From positions 32,662,043 through 32,726,042 of the forward strand of contig OX463849.1 of the NCBI GenBank assembly GCA_949825065.1: 64,000 bases of DNA, read 5' to 3'. The DNA is from Odontocerum albicorne (Eukaryota; Arthropoda; Insecta; Trichoptera; Odontoceridae). Under the pieces are notes generated by a model. The model was not told the origin of the DNA, ran no database searches, and saw only the letters and a program-made list of their open reading frames with translations. A program made the translations under genes and the position numbers. Positions within the stretch are counted from its first letter, which is position 1. The number at the start of each line of letters is the position of its first letter. Positions 37,311 to 47,879 of the stretch are shown here, piece by piece.

Positions 37311-37540
37311 ATTCCTGATTTTTCTTTCCTCTCCACCACCCCTTCCTTTTCCTTTGATTGATGATATCTTATTTTTACTTTTACTATGTATAATACGAGT
37401 ATATTGTTCATAAATTTTGTAAAAATGAATAATCATTTGAATATTTTTTTGCGACCATGCTACTTTTGTTTGGTTGGTTTGAAGAGATTGCCACCTGGCA
37501 ATAAACCCGCCAAATTGTTTTTACAATGAAATGTTAAATA
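37311..37540 (+). repeat. LINE B 3'-end fragment
   Basis: From 'cattcctgatttttctttcc' through 'tgattgatgatatct', 'gcgaccatgc', 'ggttggtttgaagagattgc' and 'cacctggcaataaacccgcc' to 'gttaaataaata'. Colinear with 54055-54345 with internal deletions. Confidence 0.75.
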
Positions 37541-37551
37541 AATAAATATAA

Positions 37552-37725
37552 CTTGACAGGCTTATTGTCATGTCGCAATCTCTTCCAATCAAAAATATAT
37601 AATTTAAAGACGACTAGTGAAAACCAGCTTGGAATATTTTTTTATATTGTACAATACATAAATATTAATTCCAATGTAAACCGAACCCCCGAGTTAGAAG
37701 GCAAGCGTCTTACCAAAGCAATATC
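37552..37725 (-). repeat. SINE-1 copy, tail-to-tail with LINE B
   Basis: Minus copy starting with the shared tail ('gacaggcttattgtcatgtc', 'gcaatctcttccaatcaaaa'), linker 'agtgaaaaccagcttggaat', head 'aaaccgaacccccgagttag' 'aaggcaagcgtcttaccaaa'. Its tail begins about 11 bp after the LINE B tail of opposite orientation. Confidence 0.7.
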
Positions 37726-38645
37726 AACAAAGAAGTTTGAACTTACTAAAGAGTTCAAACATATCTTGTAAAAATGTCTGTAACGTAATAAAATTAAGAT
37801 TGTGTAAAAGCAGTGAGAGCTTGCAGGGATCACTCGATGATGTATTAACTTCTGTGAGCTTATTGATCACAGCATAATAACGGGTGGAGTAAACATTGTC
37901 TAAACACCACACAATAAATCACGTTCAATGTTCATTAAGATTATTGTTATCATGTTCAGTGTAAACTGTTTACGTTGTGTTTCTTTTGAAGTTGTGTTCT
38001 TGGCGGGGATTGTGCGTTTTTTGTATCTTTTTTCTTTGTATAAAACATAAATCTCGGAAAGGTCCGCATCTGTTCTCTTGGCGTTTAACATTCCGCAGTG
38101 TTTGTCGCCGTTTAGCTGAAGATCTGGCGACTTTTTGGTCAATACGCCGACAACGATGGCGAGATTTTGTTGTTTTTTTTTTCCTTTTTGCTTTCATTCC
38201 CGTTTTTTTTCTCGGTCGAATATTTTCGCCGATGTTGGATGATTCGGAAGAAATTTTTTGAACGCTTTTCAAGTTTTACGCGCTTCAGTCGAAACAGTTT
38301 GAAATGTTTTTCTACAATCCATCTTTGTTTCTACGAAGTCTTGATGAAGCATGTCACATTGCAAGCATGTCACTATATATCATTGATTGCCGGAAGGTGT
38401 TGTAGATAAAGTATATTTATGTCATCTGTGAAACTGTCGAAATGGGTTATAAAATAGTGCTTTCTTCAGTTTAAAACAATATGTGATTTTTGCTATATTC
38501 CATATTTTAAAAAGTGACGATATTCTAATACATAGATGCCCATTCTCTTAGCTACGGTAATCCCCACAAAGAAATAAGAGGATGATCACTGTCTCCAAAT
38601 ACATTCTCCGGTTGTCTAAAATATGTAGTTTGGAATAAAAAAATA
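37726..38645. other. No recognised gene
   Basis: Holds a Lys/Arg-rich 100-codon minus frame (37970-38272; RPRKKTGMKAKRKKKTTKSR, RRIDQKVARSSAKRR). It has no recognisable domain and overlaps an equally long plus frame. Composition alone does not support a gene. Confidence 0.4.
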
Positions 38646-38649
38646 CATG

Positions 38650-39045
38650 AAAATAGAGAGTACGGCCAAAATTTATAAAACATGTGAGAGGTCAATCACG
38701 ACTTATGAAATAGAGTCTAGAGCAGATACAACAAAATCACGAAGGATGTTTAGAACTAATGAAAGGAAGCCCCTCAGTGGTATTGCAGACAAAATAGAGA
38801 TAAACTCAGGTATCCGAGAAATATGTGGAGTACAATATTTTGTTAGATGGGGTAGAAACCACAGAAGACACTGGTGAGGTTGTATGAAAATAATGGATAA
38901 CACAAGAGTTCCCTACGTGACATTGCATGCAATAGCTTCTGGCAGCCGTCTCTCACAATGCTTCCAAAAAGGTGAAAGGATGACTGGGAGTCTACACTCA
39001 AGAGAGGTAGTCGTAATGATAGTAAACCAAAAGTGCAGCTTGAGA
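38650..39045 (+). pseudogene. Non-LTR RT C-terminal fragment (family E)
   Basis: Plus translation shows CERSITTYEIESRADTTKSR, then IRE-CGVQYFVRWGRNHRRHW, then in another frame RTRVPYVTLHAIASGSRPP-like and a DW-STL block. These match the region after the RT palm in endonuclease/RT retroelements (SDIRE-C-VQDIVRWGR-RRR-W-DHV). The YADD core is absent; frameshifted. Confidence 0.7.
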
Positions 39046-39074
39046 AAATAAGATTTATATAAATAAATCATCAC

Positions 39075-39200
39075 CTATATGCCATGTTCCTATTGGGGTA
39101 GGCAGAGATAACCGATTTCCACTTTATTCTATCCTGGTACACATTTTTCGCTTCTACTACGTCTATACACCTCGTCAGGCATACTCTCCTATTAGAAAAA
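39075..39200 (-). repeat. Family A 3' fragment
   Basis: End block 'cctattggggtaggcagaga' and 'gcttctactacgtctataca', then 'cgtcaggcatactctcctat'. Confidence 0.6.
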
Positions 39201-39344
39201 GTATTTTAATTTCCCCTCCGCCACGTATCGAATGGAGGAGTCTCTCCTTCCGAAACGCCTCCTCAACTGAAGCCTGAAATACAACGATGAATTAGCAGCC
39301 CAAGGACGATGTGCGAGTATTGCATCATGTCTAGCGGTCTTAAT

Positions 39345-39665
39345 TTTTTTCACGCTATTTCCCTATTGAAGTAGATAGAAAGGAGAGAGTGCCAAACTTT
39401 TCGACCACGACATACTTCGTTTGCCTTCTCCACATCGATAATTTATCTCTACCGTTCCTTCTGTGTTTCTTCCTACTTACCTTAATTTTTCTCAAAACTC
39501 CTTTTTTAATTTTTCCCACCCACGTTTCATTCCCATATATTTAAGTTGGCATTGATACAGACAGAGTTGTGAACCATTATTTTTATATTGTAATATGTTG
39601 CAAATCTTGCTTTTGATAGGTTCGAATATATGTATCTAGTGGCCCATTGACTTTGTTTTTTATTG
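39345..39665 (-). repeat. Family A fragment
   Basis: 'cacgctatttccctattgaa' end block, 'gagagagtgccaaacttttc', 'ttttcccacccacgtttcat' and 'gtggcccattgactttgttt' in family order, with internal deletions. Confidence 0.6.
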
Positions 39666-40245
39666 CAATACTTTCTTCGACAATTCCGTAAAAAAAAATA
39701 TTTATATAAAGAACCCTTTACTAAGAATAAGTTGTTTTTTAAATGATTGTCTAAATAAATAAATCTTTCCACAATAAACAGGAATTTCAGCGGTCACCAT
39801 TACATCCACAATTAGTTAAATGTTTCAATACTTACGCGATGTGTTTCTATTTTCACTTTGGAAGCTTTATCGAGCACAAATAAATTGAATTCCTTTTTAC
39901 GTATTCCGCTGTAAGCGGGAACGAGTTAATTTTAAAGTCACTCTGTTGACTGATTTATAATGCGACTTAAAACTCCTTAAATTTCTTCAAATATATCCCA
40001 AACTACCATTTATATTTAATTATTTTCTCTGAATTGTCTTGCATACATACATTGTTTATTTAAGTATACACATTAAGTTTACAAATGGTGGGTTTATCAC
40101 CATACTGCAGTCTCATTCAACTAATCAGAATAGAGATGCATATTCGTGTCAATTACTGGGTGAAAGGTTATAACGCAATTTCTGTAAATGTACATAGATT
40201 AAAAAATATAGTTCAAAATTAAAACATACTTTAAATCTATGGTAG
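39666..40245. other. No gene seen
   Basis: AT-rich with no recognised repeat. Confidence 0.45.
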
Positions 40246-40249
40246 TGTA

Positions 40250-40530
40250 AGCGAAGAGTGAGGATGAATAATAGATTTTGATAAGTTTATGGTTTGAGAA
40301 ACAGAGAAAAAATTGAGAATTGGTGTTGCGAAATCTTAAGTCATGGTGATAGAAAAGTGTGAAAGGAAAAGTAAATTCGATATATAGATGGGCATGAAAG
40401 ATTAGACAAAGTTGAGGAATTCTGATATTGAGATAGTATTTTTTAGATGATGGAAGAGTAACGAAAGATAATGAAAGACGTTTAGTGATAGGAAACAAAG
40501 TCAATGGGGACAGTATCAATATTGTAACAG
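40250..40530 (+). repeat. Family A, more 5' RT segment
   Basis: Plus copy of the segment upstream of the usual tail: 'tcatggtgatagaaaagtgt' (SKVMV block), 'gaaagattagacaaagttga' 'ggaattctgat' (ERLDKVEEF), 'acgtttagtgataggaaaca' 'aagtcaatggg' (V-GNKVNG). Out of frame. Confidence 0.6.
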
Positions 40531-40589
40531 GAGGGAACAGTATCAATATTCTATATTTACAACATGGGACTTTTTTGCATTATTATGTA

Positions 40590-41002
40590 ATTTTTTTACC
40601 CCACGGTTCGTCTTTTCATTAAAACAATATAATGAACCAGGAGATTTGCCTCCTGCCAACACCTTCGAACCTCTATTTTGCCTTGGATGATCAGGTGCAG
40701 TAATTTGTACATTGCTCCTCTAAGTACATGACCCAAATAGAACACCTTTCGTATTTTAATATTAGTCAGCAACTCTCTATCAACTTTGACTCTTTGAAGA
40801 ACCCTTGTGTTGCTGACCATATCCGTTCAGGGTATCCGTGGCATTCTCCGGTGCATCCACATTTCGCTTCCAGTCGGTTCATACTACCAACTTTGAGGGT
40901 CCATGATTCCGCTCCATGCAATAACACTGACCAAACGTAGCATTTGACTAACCGTTGTCGAAGGTTCAAGTTTAGATTATCATCGCAGAATACGCTTTTC
41001 AT
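40590..41002 (-). pseudogene. Non-LTR RT C-terminal fragment (family D)
   Basis: Minus frames: MKSVFCDDNLNLNLRQRLVK, CYVWSVLLHGAESWTLKV (the conserved GAE-WTL block after the RT palm) then, after a frameshift near 40820, RVLQRVKVDRELLTNIKIRK, YLGHVLRG and LIIQGKIEVRR. Order matches RTE/Jockey-like elements with RILQRVNKDRELL-TIK-RKT-YLGHVLR. No active-site core; dead copy. Confidence 0.75.
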
Positions 41003-41734
41003 TTTATTAAAAGCCGCACGAGATGATTGTGTGTGTTACTCAAATAGTATGGTGATATGTATGTGTTACTCAAATAAATGTCAATGAGAGCATGTTCTAA
41101 CAAATAATCGTTTCATAGAATTTAACATTTTTTCGTTCGATTTTAAAAGTTTAAAAAAAATTCAATTAGCGGCATTACTCGTATAAATTGTTGATATCAA
41201 AAACCTCAAATATTATCACAATAATAAACATTTATCAGTTCTGTTTGACTTACATTTAATGATTATTTATGTTAGTCAAAGACTTAAAAACTGTCCTTGA
41301 ATAAATGCCAATAAACTAAATAAAAAATCAACGTATTTAGTTTCGTGTTTTTTTTAACACGTGTCTTATTTTAATAATATAAATAAACAAATAAAGCAAT
41401 TTGGTTATACAGCATGCAATTAGCTTCGGATCGGAAATGCTTTCTTAGAAGAATCGGATAGCTTTCACTCTTCATTCATAGATGGCAGTAGTATTCTTAC
41501 GAAGTAAAGAATATTCAATTTAGAGTGAAACTAGTATTTTCGCGTAACTCGAAATTATTATTTTGAGTTACAAAATTTTCTCTTGTATAATTTATAATCA
41601 ATTTTTTTTAAATTAAGAGTTAGTTAAACGATATCAATTTTGAAATATTAAAAAAAAATTAAAGAAATTCAACGTCTGGGTCCCCTCAGGTGGTTGGATT
41701 GTATTTATTATATTGTTTTATATTTTCGTTGTGT
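41003..41734. other. No gene seen
   Basis: AT-rich intergenic sequence. Confidence 0.45.
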
Positions 41735-41925
41735 ACAATGCAACCTGGTGAGTTTATTGCCATGAGGCAATATCTTCCAGCCAATCAAAAATAATAAGAG
41801 GCCTTAAGTGAAAACCAGACGTGAATCTGTTTTTTTAAAGCTGTGTTCCAACGGGAATCGAAACCATCGCTGCCGGCTCGGGAAACAAGCGTTTTACCAA
41901 CTAAACCACGCGGCTGTTAGCGTTT
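41735..41925 (-). repeat. SINE-1 copy
   Basis: Complete minus copy: tail 'caacctggtgagtttattgc' 'catgaggcaatatcttccag', linker 'aagtgaaaaccagacgtgaa', head 'acgggaatcgaaaccatcgc' (B box) and 'ttaccaactaaaccacgcgg' (A box). Confidence 0.8.
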
Positions 41926-42059
41926 TCACAAAATTTTCTATTTCTCTCTCTTTCTTGAAAAATGGCTTCAATGCAGAAAAATATTACATCTTATTTTATA
42001 AACATTTTTATTTCCACAGTGGATTTATTTTATTTTATTTCCACAATTAAATGCATGGA

Positions 42060-42310
42060 AAAACGTGGACGTGTTGACACAACTGGTACAACGATCCTTC
42101 ATACTGTATCCGTGATGACAGTGTTAGAGCCATCGCAGAAAAATCTCTCAGATATAGGGTCAGAAACTCTTACATTCGACAGATCTATAACACTGAGGAT
42201 ATCGTCAGATGAAGCAGGAAGAAAGGGCGCTACTGGCGTGACCGTGAGGATAGGCCGGCACACAGGATCCCCGGCAGGACACCGATGTCAGGAAGGTCTC
42301 CTAACAGCTG
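42060..42310 (+). pseudogene. Non-LTR RT C-terminal fragment (family E)
   Basis: In shifted frames: AIAEKSLRYRVRNSYIRQIY, NTEDIVR, then RYWRDRVDRMA and a DTDVRKVS-like end. Same region as 38650-39045. No frame runs through. Confidence 0.6.
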
Positions 42311-42447
42311 GTGCTTCACCTCCTAAGAATAGTTTTCCGTTGCTATCAATAAATCTATTATTTACTTATTTATTCAAATACCGCGAACAAACAATGATAA
42401 ACAAAATTTCTTTTACAAAAAAATACAATCGATGAAAATAATAACAC

Positions 42448-42640
42448 GATCTCAGTGGCCAATTGATAAGACGCTAGTTTTTCTAACAGGGCATTACAGG
42501 TTCGATTCCCGCTGATAACCATTGTTTTAAAAAGGTTAAGGAGGTTCTTATTTCGGTTGTTTTAAACGTGTTTATGGGTGATTGAAAGATACTACCATTT
42601 AGCAATAACCCTGCTAGGTTATATTGTATACAATGAAATT
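42448..42640 (+). repeat. SINE-1 copy, tail-to-tail with LINE B
   Basis: Plus copy: A-box-like 'cagtggccaattgataagac', B-box-like 'caggttcgattcccgc', tail 'gggtgattgaaagatactac' 'catttagcaataaccctgct' and end 'gtatacaatgaaattg'. The opposite-oriented LINE B tail starts about 13 bp later. Confidence 0.75.
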
Positions 42641-42652
42641 GTTTATTTATTT

Positions 42653-43025
42653 ATTTTATTACACTTTTATTGCAAATACAACCTGGCGAGCTTATTACCA
42701 GGCGGCAATCTCTTCCAACCAACCAGATAAAAGTAAATGAAGCAAGTTACGTGGTCGCATAAATCATTCAAATGACTATCCAACCCCACAAAGACGGACA
42801 ATAACCCGAACATTATTTTTCATACAAAGTGAGATATCATCAATCAAAAGGAAAGGAAGGGATGGTGGAGAGGAAAGGAAAAGAAAAATCAGGAATGAAA
42901 CACGTTATTTTACTGAGTAGAAATTAAGAGTTTTTTCAGTCGCTTCTTAAAGCATGCCAAGGATGGAGCGAGTCTTATATTGGTTTGTAACTGATTCCAG
43001 AGTCTTAGAATTGTCACGCTAAAAG
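42653..43025 (-). repeat. LINE B 3' fragment
   Basis: Reverse of LINE B from the last RT codons ('gtttgtaactgattccagag' near 42990; 'agttttttcagtcgcttctt' near 42935) through the UTR to the tail 'caacctggcgagcttattac' 'caggcggcaatctcttccaa'. Very similar to 53950-54340. Confidence 0.8.
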
Positions 43026-43092
43026 TAATATAGTTTTGTGTTGAATAACATTTTCGTTGTAAAATATATTTACGATATTAAATTAAGCTTAA

Positions 43093-43308
43093 GTTGTATA
43101 CAATACAACATGGCTGGCTTGGTTGTTAAAGAGACCGTTAGTGGAACATGGTTGTTAAAGAGACCGTTAGTGGAACATGGATGTTAAAGAGACCGTTAGT
43201 GGAAACCAGATGGGATCGTTTTTAAACAATCATAGTTTAAATATAAATCGAATCCGCAACCCTTGGGTTCGAAGACAGGCGTCTTACCAATTAGTCCAAA
43301 GAGGTCAT
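43093..43308 (-). repeat. SINE-1 copy with internal 29-bp triplication
   Basis: Minus copy: tail start 'gttgtatacaatacaacatg', then three copies of a 29-bp unit (43121-43204: 'ggttgttaaagagaccgtta' 'gtggaacat'), linker 'gaaaccagatgggatcg', head 'aaatcgaatccgcaaccctt' and 'cgtcttaccaattagtcc'. Confidence 0.75.
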
Positions 43309-43380
43309 TATGGAAAGGATTCACGATTGAAATCAAATAACTTGTTCTAATTACTTTACAGTAGATAAACACTATTTGTC

Positions 43381-43560
43381 GAATACGCGTGCATCATATT
43401 ATGCGTACTTCTACATAGGCAGGGCGAGGCGCGGTGCAGCAATGCATTATTGTGGGAGCAATTACGCAATAACGCGAGCGCACGCTGCAGTGCGTTATAT
43501 TAGCATACGCACGTGACTCGTTAGTGACGTCATCAAGTGCGTATCTTGATGCAATCATCA
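43381..43560. repeat. GC-rich palindromic patch, class unknown
   Basis: CG-rich island with several small palindromes ('gcgcacgctgcagtgcgtta', 'gcatacgcacgtgac', 'tgcgtatcttgatgca') in AT-rich surroundings. It resembles the interior of GC-rich MITEs such as 19176-19301 but I could not define its ends. Confidence 0.35.
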
Positions 43561-43589
43561 ACATTAATTAGAGACTTGCTCTTGCGATT

Positions 43590-44110
43590 AATGCACTGAA
43601 CTCAGTAAACTGTAAGAGAGAAACGAAAAGAGGTCTTAGAATGAATATTGCAAAATCCAAAGTAATGGTGATATAACAGTATGAAAGCAAAAGTAAATGC
43701 GATACATACACACTAAACATAATTTCCCTGTCGGGGTAGACAGAGAGGACAGAGCGCCATACATTCCAATCTTGACACATATCCTTAGACTCCTCTACAT
43801 CCATACACCTTCTCATGCAATTTGTACGATTTCTCTGACTTTCTACTTATCTACTTTCTTTAAGATTATCACTCACGCAGATTTTGATACTGTCTGTTTC
43901 GAGTATAAATGTTTTAGTGATCCATTGATTTGGTTTCCTATTTATACACGCTGTTCGATATCACTCTTAACTATTCCTTAAATTCGATATATTGAAAGAT
44001 CACAGAAAGTTGAGAAATTCTATTATTTGGGTAGGATTTTCTTTGATAATAGAAAATATGGAAGAGGGATATCGAATGGCGTGTAGCGATAGGAAACAAA
44101 ATCAATAGCT
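43590..44110 (+). repeat. Family A copy interrupted by an opposite family A copy
   Basis: Plus pieces 43590-43705 ('gtcttagaatgaatattgca' 'aaatccaaagtaatggtga', MNIAKSKVM) and 43985-44110 ('gaaagatcacagaaagttga', 'gtagcgataggaaacaaaat') belong to consecutive parts of one RT segment. Between them sits a minus copy (43710-43984) with the 'cctgtcggggtagacagaga' end block. Confidence 0.6.
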
Positions 44111-44229
44111 TTAATTCTTTGTTGATCTTTCATAAATATGTATATCAAATAACTTAGTTATTGAACACTTCATTATAATAAATCTAGTCAAAGCCTGTTC
44201 TAATAAATGATTTTTTTTAGATTTTAGCA

Positions 44230-44345
44230 TGCATCTTTTAGCATGTAAGATAATGTGTATGGATGTAGAAGTGGCGAAGGTAGGAAAACCTGGCACTCTG
44301 TCCCCTCTGCCTGTCCCGTTAGGGAAATAACGTGATAATATGTAC
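44230..44345 (+). repeat. Family A 3' terminal fragment
   Basis: 'gtgtatggatgtagaagtgg', 'ctggcactctgtcccctctg' 'cctgtcccgttagggaaata' in plus orientation. Confidence 0.65.
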
Positions 44346-44788
44346 GAGTATATGCACGTAGCATGCATATTTTGGTTCGTATTTTAAAATCTGGAAAAAA
44401 ATTAGCTTACGAAATTATAATTGCTGATATCAAAAGCTCAGTGTTAAAAAATATACATTTATCAGTTCCGTTTAACTAAAATTTAATGAGAATTTGTGTT
44501 ATTCAAAGACTTAAAAACTACGATGATTCTATTATTATAGCTTTTGAAGATACAATAGGCTCTGTGTTTGATAAAACCTTCTTCACATCCATGAATAAGG
44601 TAGTATTATCTAATCTTGGCTCCTGAACCATGAAAGGATAATGACGAAAAAAATAAAAGATGTTTATCAGGACACTGCGCCACTTGTACGAGTAAATATA
44701 TATAATTCCTACTTTTCATTGAAAACAATTGAAAAAAAAGCGCCAGTTTCCCATCGATCCATAACGCAGTGTTCAAAAAATATATATA

Positions 44789-45428
44789 CTGTAGTCCCCC
44801 GTTATCCGTGGGGTCTGTATTTGCGGTTTCACTTACTCGCAGTTGACTCTTTTTAAAAATTTTAAATTTCGTGTGGAATCAGAGCCACCAACGATGAAAG
44901 CCGACCTACTAAATACCCAAAAATGTATCTAAAGTCTACATGATCAGTCGTTATCCATCTCTCGCTGTGATCGCATCGTTCCCCGTATATCAGTATTTAT
45001 GTTTAAATAACTATTATTGAATAATGAATCCAAAACGCAAAACTAGTGTTGCTGGTGACTCAGAGGCTGCATGCGCAAAAAATGAAAAGCTTAGCTTAAG
45101 AAAGAGCTTAGCTTAGCTTAAGAAGCTTAGAAAATAAAAGAAAAAAATCACTACCGTTGCTAGAATGTATATAAAAAACGAATCTTCTATTGGTGAAGTG
45201 TTCAAATAGAAGAAATAAATTCGTTTTAGCCTTGCTGTTGCACTTCAAACTGCAAAAGTCTTAGAGAAAACGGAGATGAGAGGGTTTAGTGTATTTATAG
45301 GAAATGACTGTCTAATGTAGGTACACTTAAGTATACGGTAACTTAGAAGGGATTCGCTTATATCCGCGGATTTAGCCATTCACGGAGGACTTGGAACCTA
45401 TCCCCCGCGGATATAGGGGCGACTACTG
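44789..45428 (+). mobile_element. pogo/Tigger-like element, internally deleted
   Basis: Left end 'CTGTAGTCCCCCGTTATCCG' (44789) and reversed right end 'CAGTAGTCGCCCCTATATCC' (45428), both flanked by TA (44787-44788 and 45429-45430). Just inside the right end is 'cccccgcggata'. Such 'AGTCCCC-TTATCCGCGG' ends are characteristic of Tigger-type elements. 640 bp long, so most of the ~2-kb parent is missing. Confidence 0.8.
45024..45290 (+). pseudogene. Tigger transposase N-terminal remnant
   Basis: Begins ATG with MNPKRKTSVAGDSEAACAKN, then after stops VARMYIKNESSIGEVFK and LAVALQTAKVLEKTEMRG. These follow the pogo-type N-terminal helix-turn-helix region (Y-KNESSIREI-K, APQTAKV). No DDE core. Several stops and an AG-CTT-rich slippage tract at 45090-45135 ('agcttagcttaag'). 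Confidence 0.7.
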
Positions 45429-45654
45429 TAATATATTCGTATATTTCTTCGTATCTGCGTAAAATAATATCAGTCAAAATTTTTCCTGTTTCACATTTCG
45501 TGGAAATTTTATTTTAAGAATAGGTGAACTAGCAATAATCTAGTACGTTTAAAAGCATATCTACCTCTGGATGGTAACTGTAAAGCAGCGATATGTTCTC
45601 CTTACAACAATACCCAAATTTAAGCACTACGGTGATATCTTAAGAAGAATCGAC

Positions 45655-45740
45655 GGCCTCCATGGTTTAGGTAAGACATTTGTCTTCCATCCCGAGGGTT
45701 GATTGTTCGATCTCCGTTGTCATCAAAAGGGGGCGCTTTT
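45655..45740 (+). repeat. SINE-1 head fragment
   Basis: 'gcctccatggtttaggtaag' (A side), 'gacatttgtcttccatcccg' and 'gattgttcgatctccg' (B side). The LINE-like tail is missing. Confidence 0.55.
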
Positions 45741-45943
45741 TTAATAATCTATTTCTTATTATTACAAATAAACTAGTAAGTTACAATATATTTTAGTAAT
45801 TTCAATCCATTTTAATAAACTACGGTGGTTTTTCGTTTAGATATATGTATGTTTATTTTAATCTAAATTTACTTCATTCCACCAGTCAAATCCTATGGAA
45901 TGTACAAAAACATGGGCTTCTATGCACTTTTTAAATACATTTC

Positions 45944-46090
45944 AAGGTGCATGGCCGTGGGGTAACTCATTGAACTTCCATGCCGAAGATCGCCGGTTCG
46001 AAACCCGCGCAGCACTACTCCCCTCGAATTTTCTCCGCCTAGTATTCGGATACCTATGGTTTTGGTCATTTTATCTTTAAAAAAAGAGAG
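45944..46090 (+). repeat. tRNA-derived SINE family 2, copy 1
   Basis: A different tRNA-like head: 'gtgcatggccgtggggtaac', 'cttccatgccgaagatcgcc' and B box 'ggttcgaaacccgc', then 'agtattcggatacctatggt' 'tttggtcatt'. Shared with 49450-49600, including the tail region. Confidence 0.65.
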
Positions 46091-46099
46091 AAAAACACA

Positions 46100-46305
46100 T
46101 TGTCGGTGTACTCCGATCATCTCACTTTGGTGGGCCATCGGATTTAGTATATCAGTGTGTTCGGTGAGTTTGCTGGCGTGCAACGGCTTATTCACTTAAA
46201 AATAAACAAAAAAACTCCACGGCACAGTATCGCTTTCTGATAGAATTAACCTTGGAATGTTGAGGGGATCCTCGACTACGATGCCCAGCAACGATGACGT
46301 GTTAC
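46100..46305 (+). repeat. Repeat X, copy 1
   Basis: About 205 bp colinear with 54697-54908: 'gtcggtgtactccgatcatc', 'ccatcggatttagtatatca', 'gtgtgcaacggctt'-like region and 'gttgaggggatcctcgacta'. Unknown class. Confidence 0.65.
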
Positions 46306-46924
46306 ACGTATATTTTCATTGTTTTGGTTTACTCTATTACCAATAAAAAAATAATAGTTTCGATTATCATTTGTTCCTAACACCTTCAGTTATCTATATG
46401 CGCTTATATTTGGTAACGCCTGGCCCAGCACAAACAGCCAGTGGAATGATTTCATTACCGCTGTCGCGCATAGTCTATGCCCCGCGGTCACGGTTCGTGT
46501 CCTTCCCCGGGTTCTATTACCACTTCCTATGCGAGCCTCCGCTCCTTGCCACGCTCCTTGGTATCATATCATTAGTAAGCAGATAGTTACAACGTTCTGT
46601 ATTTAATCAAACGGTCTCTGAGCAATTAAGCTTCCTTGTGATTTTTCTAAGATTTAGAGAAATTTTATTTTTCACTAACTTAAGCGTGTTTTTTATTTTA
46701 TATGCCTATTCATACAACTGTCTGAACTGGTTATTCTGGAAGCCATTGGAAATTACATCAACAGCGGACTGGTGACAAAGAAGTCGATAACTGTCTAATG
46801 GAGAATTTTCAGCTCCTGGGCATGCAAGATCTCTCCAGCTTTTGCAAATTATTTGTTGGCAGATCAGCATTCATTTGGTTTTGAAACACACGTAACATAC
46901 CTATCAAGCTAGAGTTTGAAGTTT
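46306..46924. other. No gene; one GC-rich patch
   Basis: 46420-46570 is unusually GC-rich ('cgcgcatagtctatgccccg', 'ccttccccgggttc') and open for about 71 codons, but unrecognised. The rest is AT-rich. Confidence 0.4.
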
Positions 46925-47165
46925 CGTTTTTCTTATCTTGTCACAAATTCCTTGATCTCTTTTCTATCCACGCACAACGGCTTGGTTTCTTCCACATCCA
47001 TAAATCTCATGACAGATGCCCTTCTGTTTCGCTTATTTTCCCCCCTGTTTCCCCCCAATTTCTTTAATTGTCTCCATTAATTCATTATTTAATATCTTTG
47101 CTGCTCTCTTTTTCTCTTGACTTTTGACATTAATTTTCTCGAGGTGTCCAAACCGTCTCATTACT
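46925..47165 (-). repeat. Family A-like fragment, diverged
   Basis: 'cacaaattccttgatctctt', 'cttccacatccataaatctc', 'aattcattatttaatatctt' and 'gaggtgtccaaaccgtctca' follow the minus-strand family A order, but the end block is lost. Confidence 0.5.
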
Positions 47166-47214
47166 TAATTATATTTCCAACATCCAAGTGTATTTTATTC
47201 AAACAATCATTACT

Positions 47215-47365
47215 AGTGGCAATTTATTCCATTCAACCAGAAATTCGTTAAAGATGCCTTAAGTGCAAATCCCTTTTTAAAAAACTAGGTACCAATGGGA
47301 ATCGAACCCGCAAGCACCGGACTGAAAGACAAACGTCTTATCAATTAGGGCACGGATATCGTCTC
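47215..47365 (-). repeat. SINE-1 copy
   Basis: 'gtggcaatttattccattca' 'accagaaattcg' (tail), 'gatgccttaagtgcaaatcc' (linker), 'aatgggaatcgaacccgcaa' (B box) and 'cgtcttatcaattagggcac' (A box). Confidence 0.65.
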
Positions 47366-47879
47366 GTTAGTTGGTGCAAGTTTAAAAAAAATAAATACTT
47401 TTTATTTTTGTGATTAGATATGCAAAACGCTCTCTTGCCTTACTAGGCGTATAGCCGTCTTAAAGCAGGTAGTTTACATAAAATAAAAAAATAAAAACAA
47501 AACAAAATAGAAAACTAAAGAAACATACGTAAAGTATAACAAACATTAGAATACATTAGACATTATTTACATTAGAACCTTTATTTGTTTATTTTACAAA
47601 GTTTAAGGTTAGGTTATATCAAATCACCTACAAAGCTTTATCAAAGTTAGGTTATATCACATCACCTACAAAGCTTACATATACAGGTTATATCAAATCA
47701 CCCACAAAGCTTATGAGAAATATATACAGTAACAAGAAATAAAAATTAACCAGCAATAAATAATTGCTAAGCTGAAACAATTTTTTTTTTTAATATTTGA
47801 AAGGATGAAGATGTCAATATCTGAGACCATATTTAAAAGGAACAGCCCACGTTACAAAGAAGAGCATTTGGCAAGGCAA

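Noticed and set aside
37970..38272. Lys/Arg-rich 100-codon ORF as a host nuclear protein
   Set aside because: No recognisable domain, an equally long ORF on the other strand, no splice or promoter evidence.
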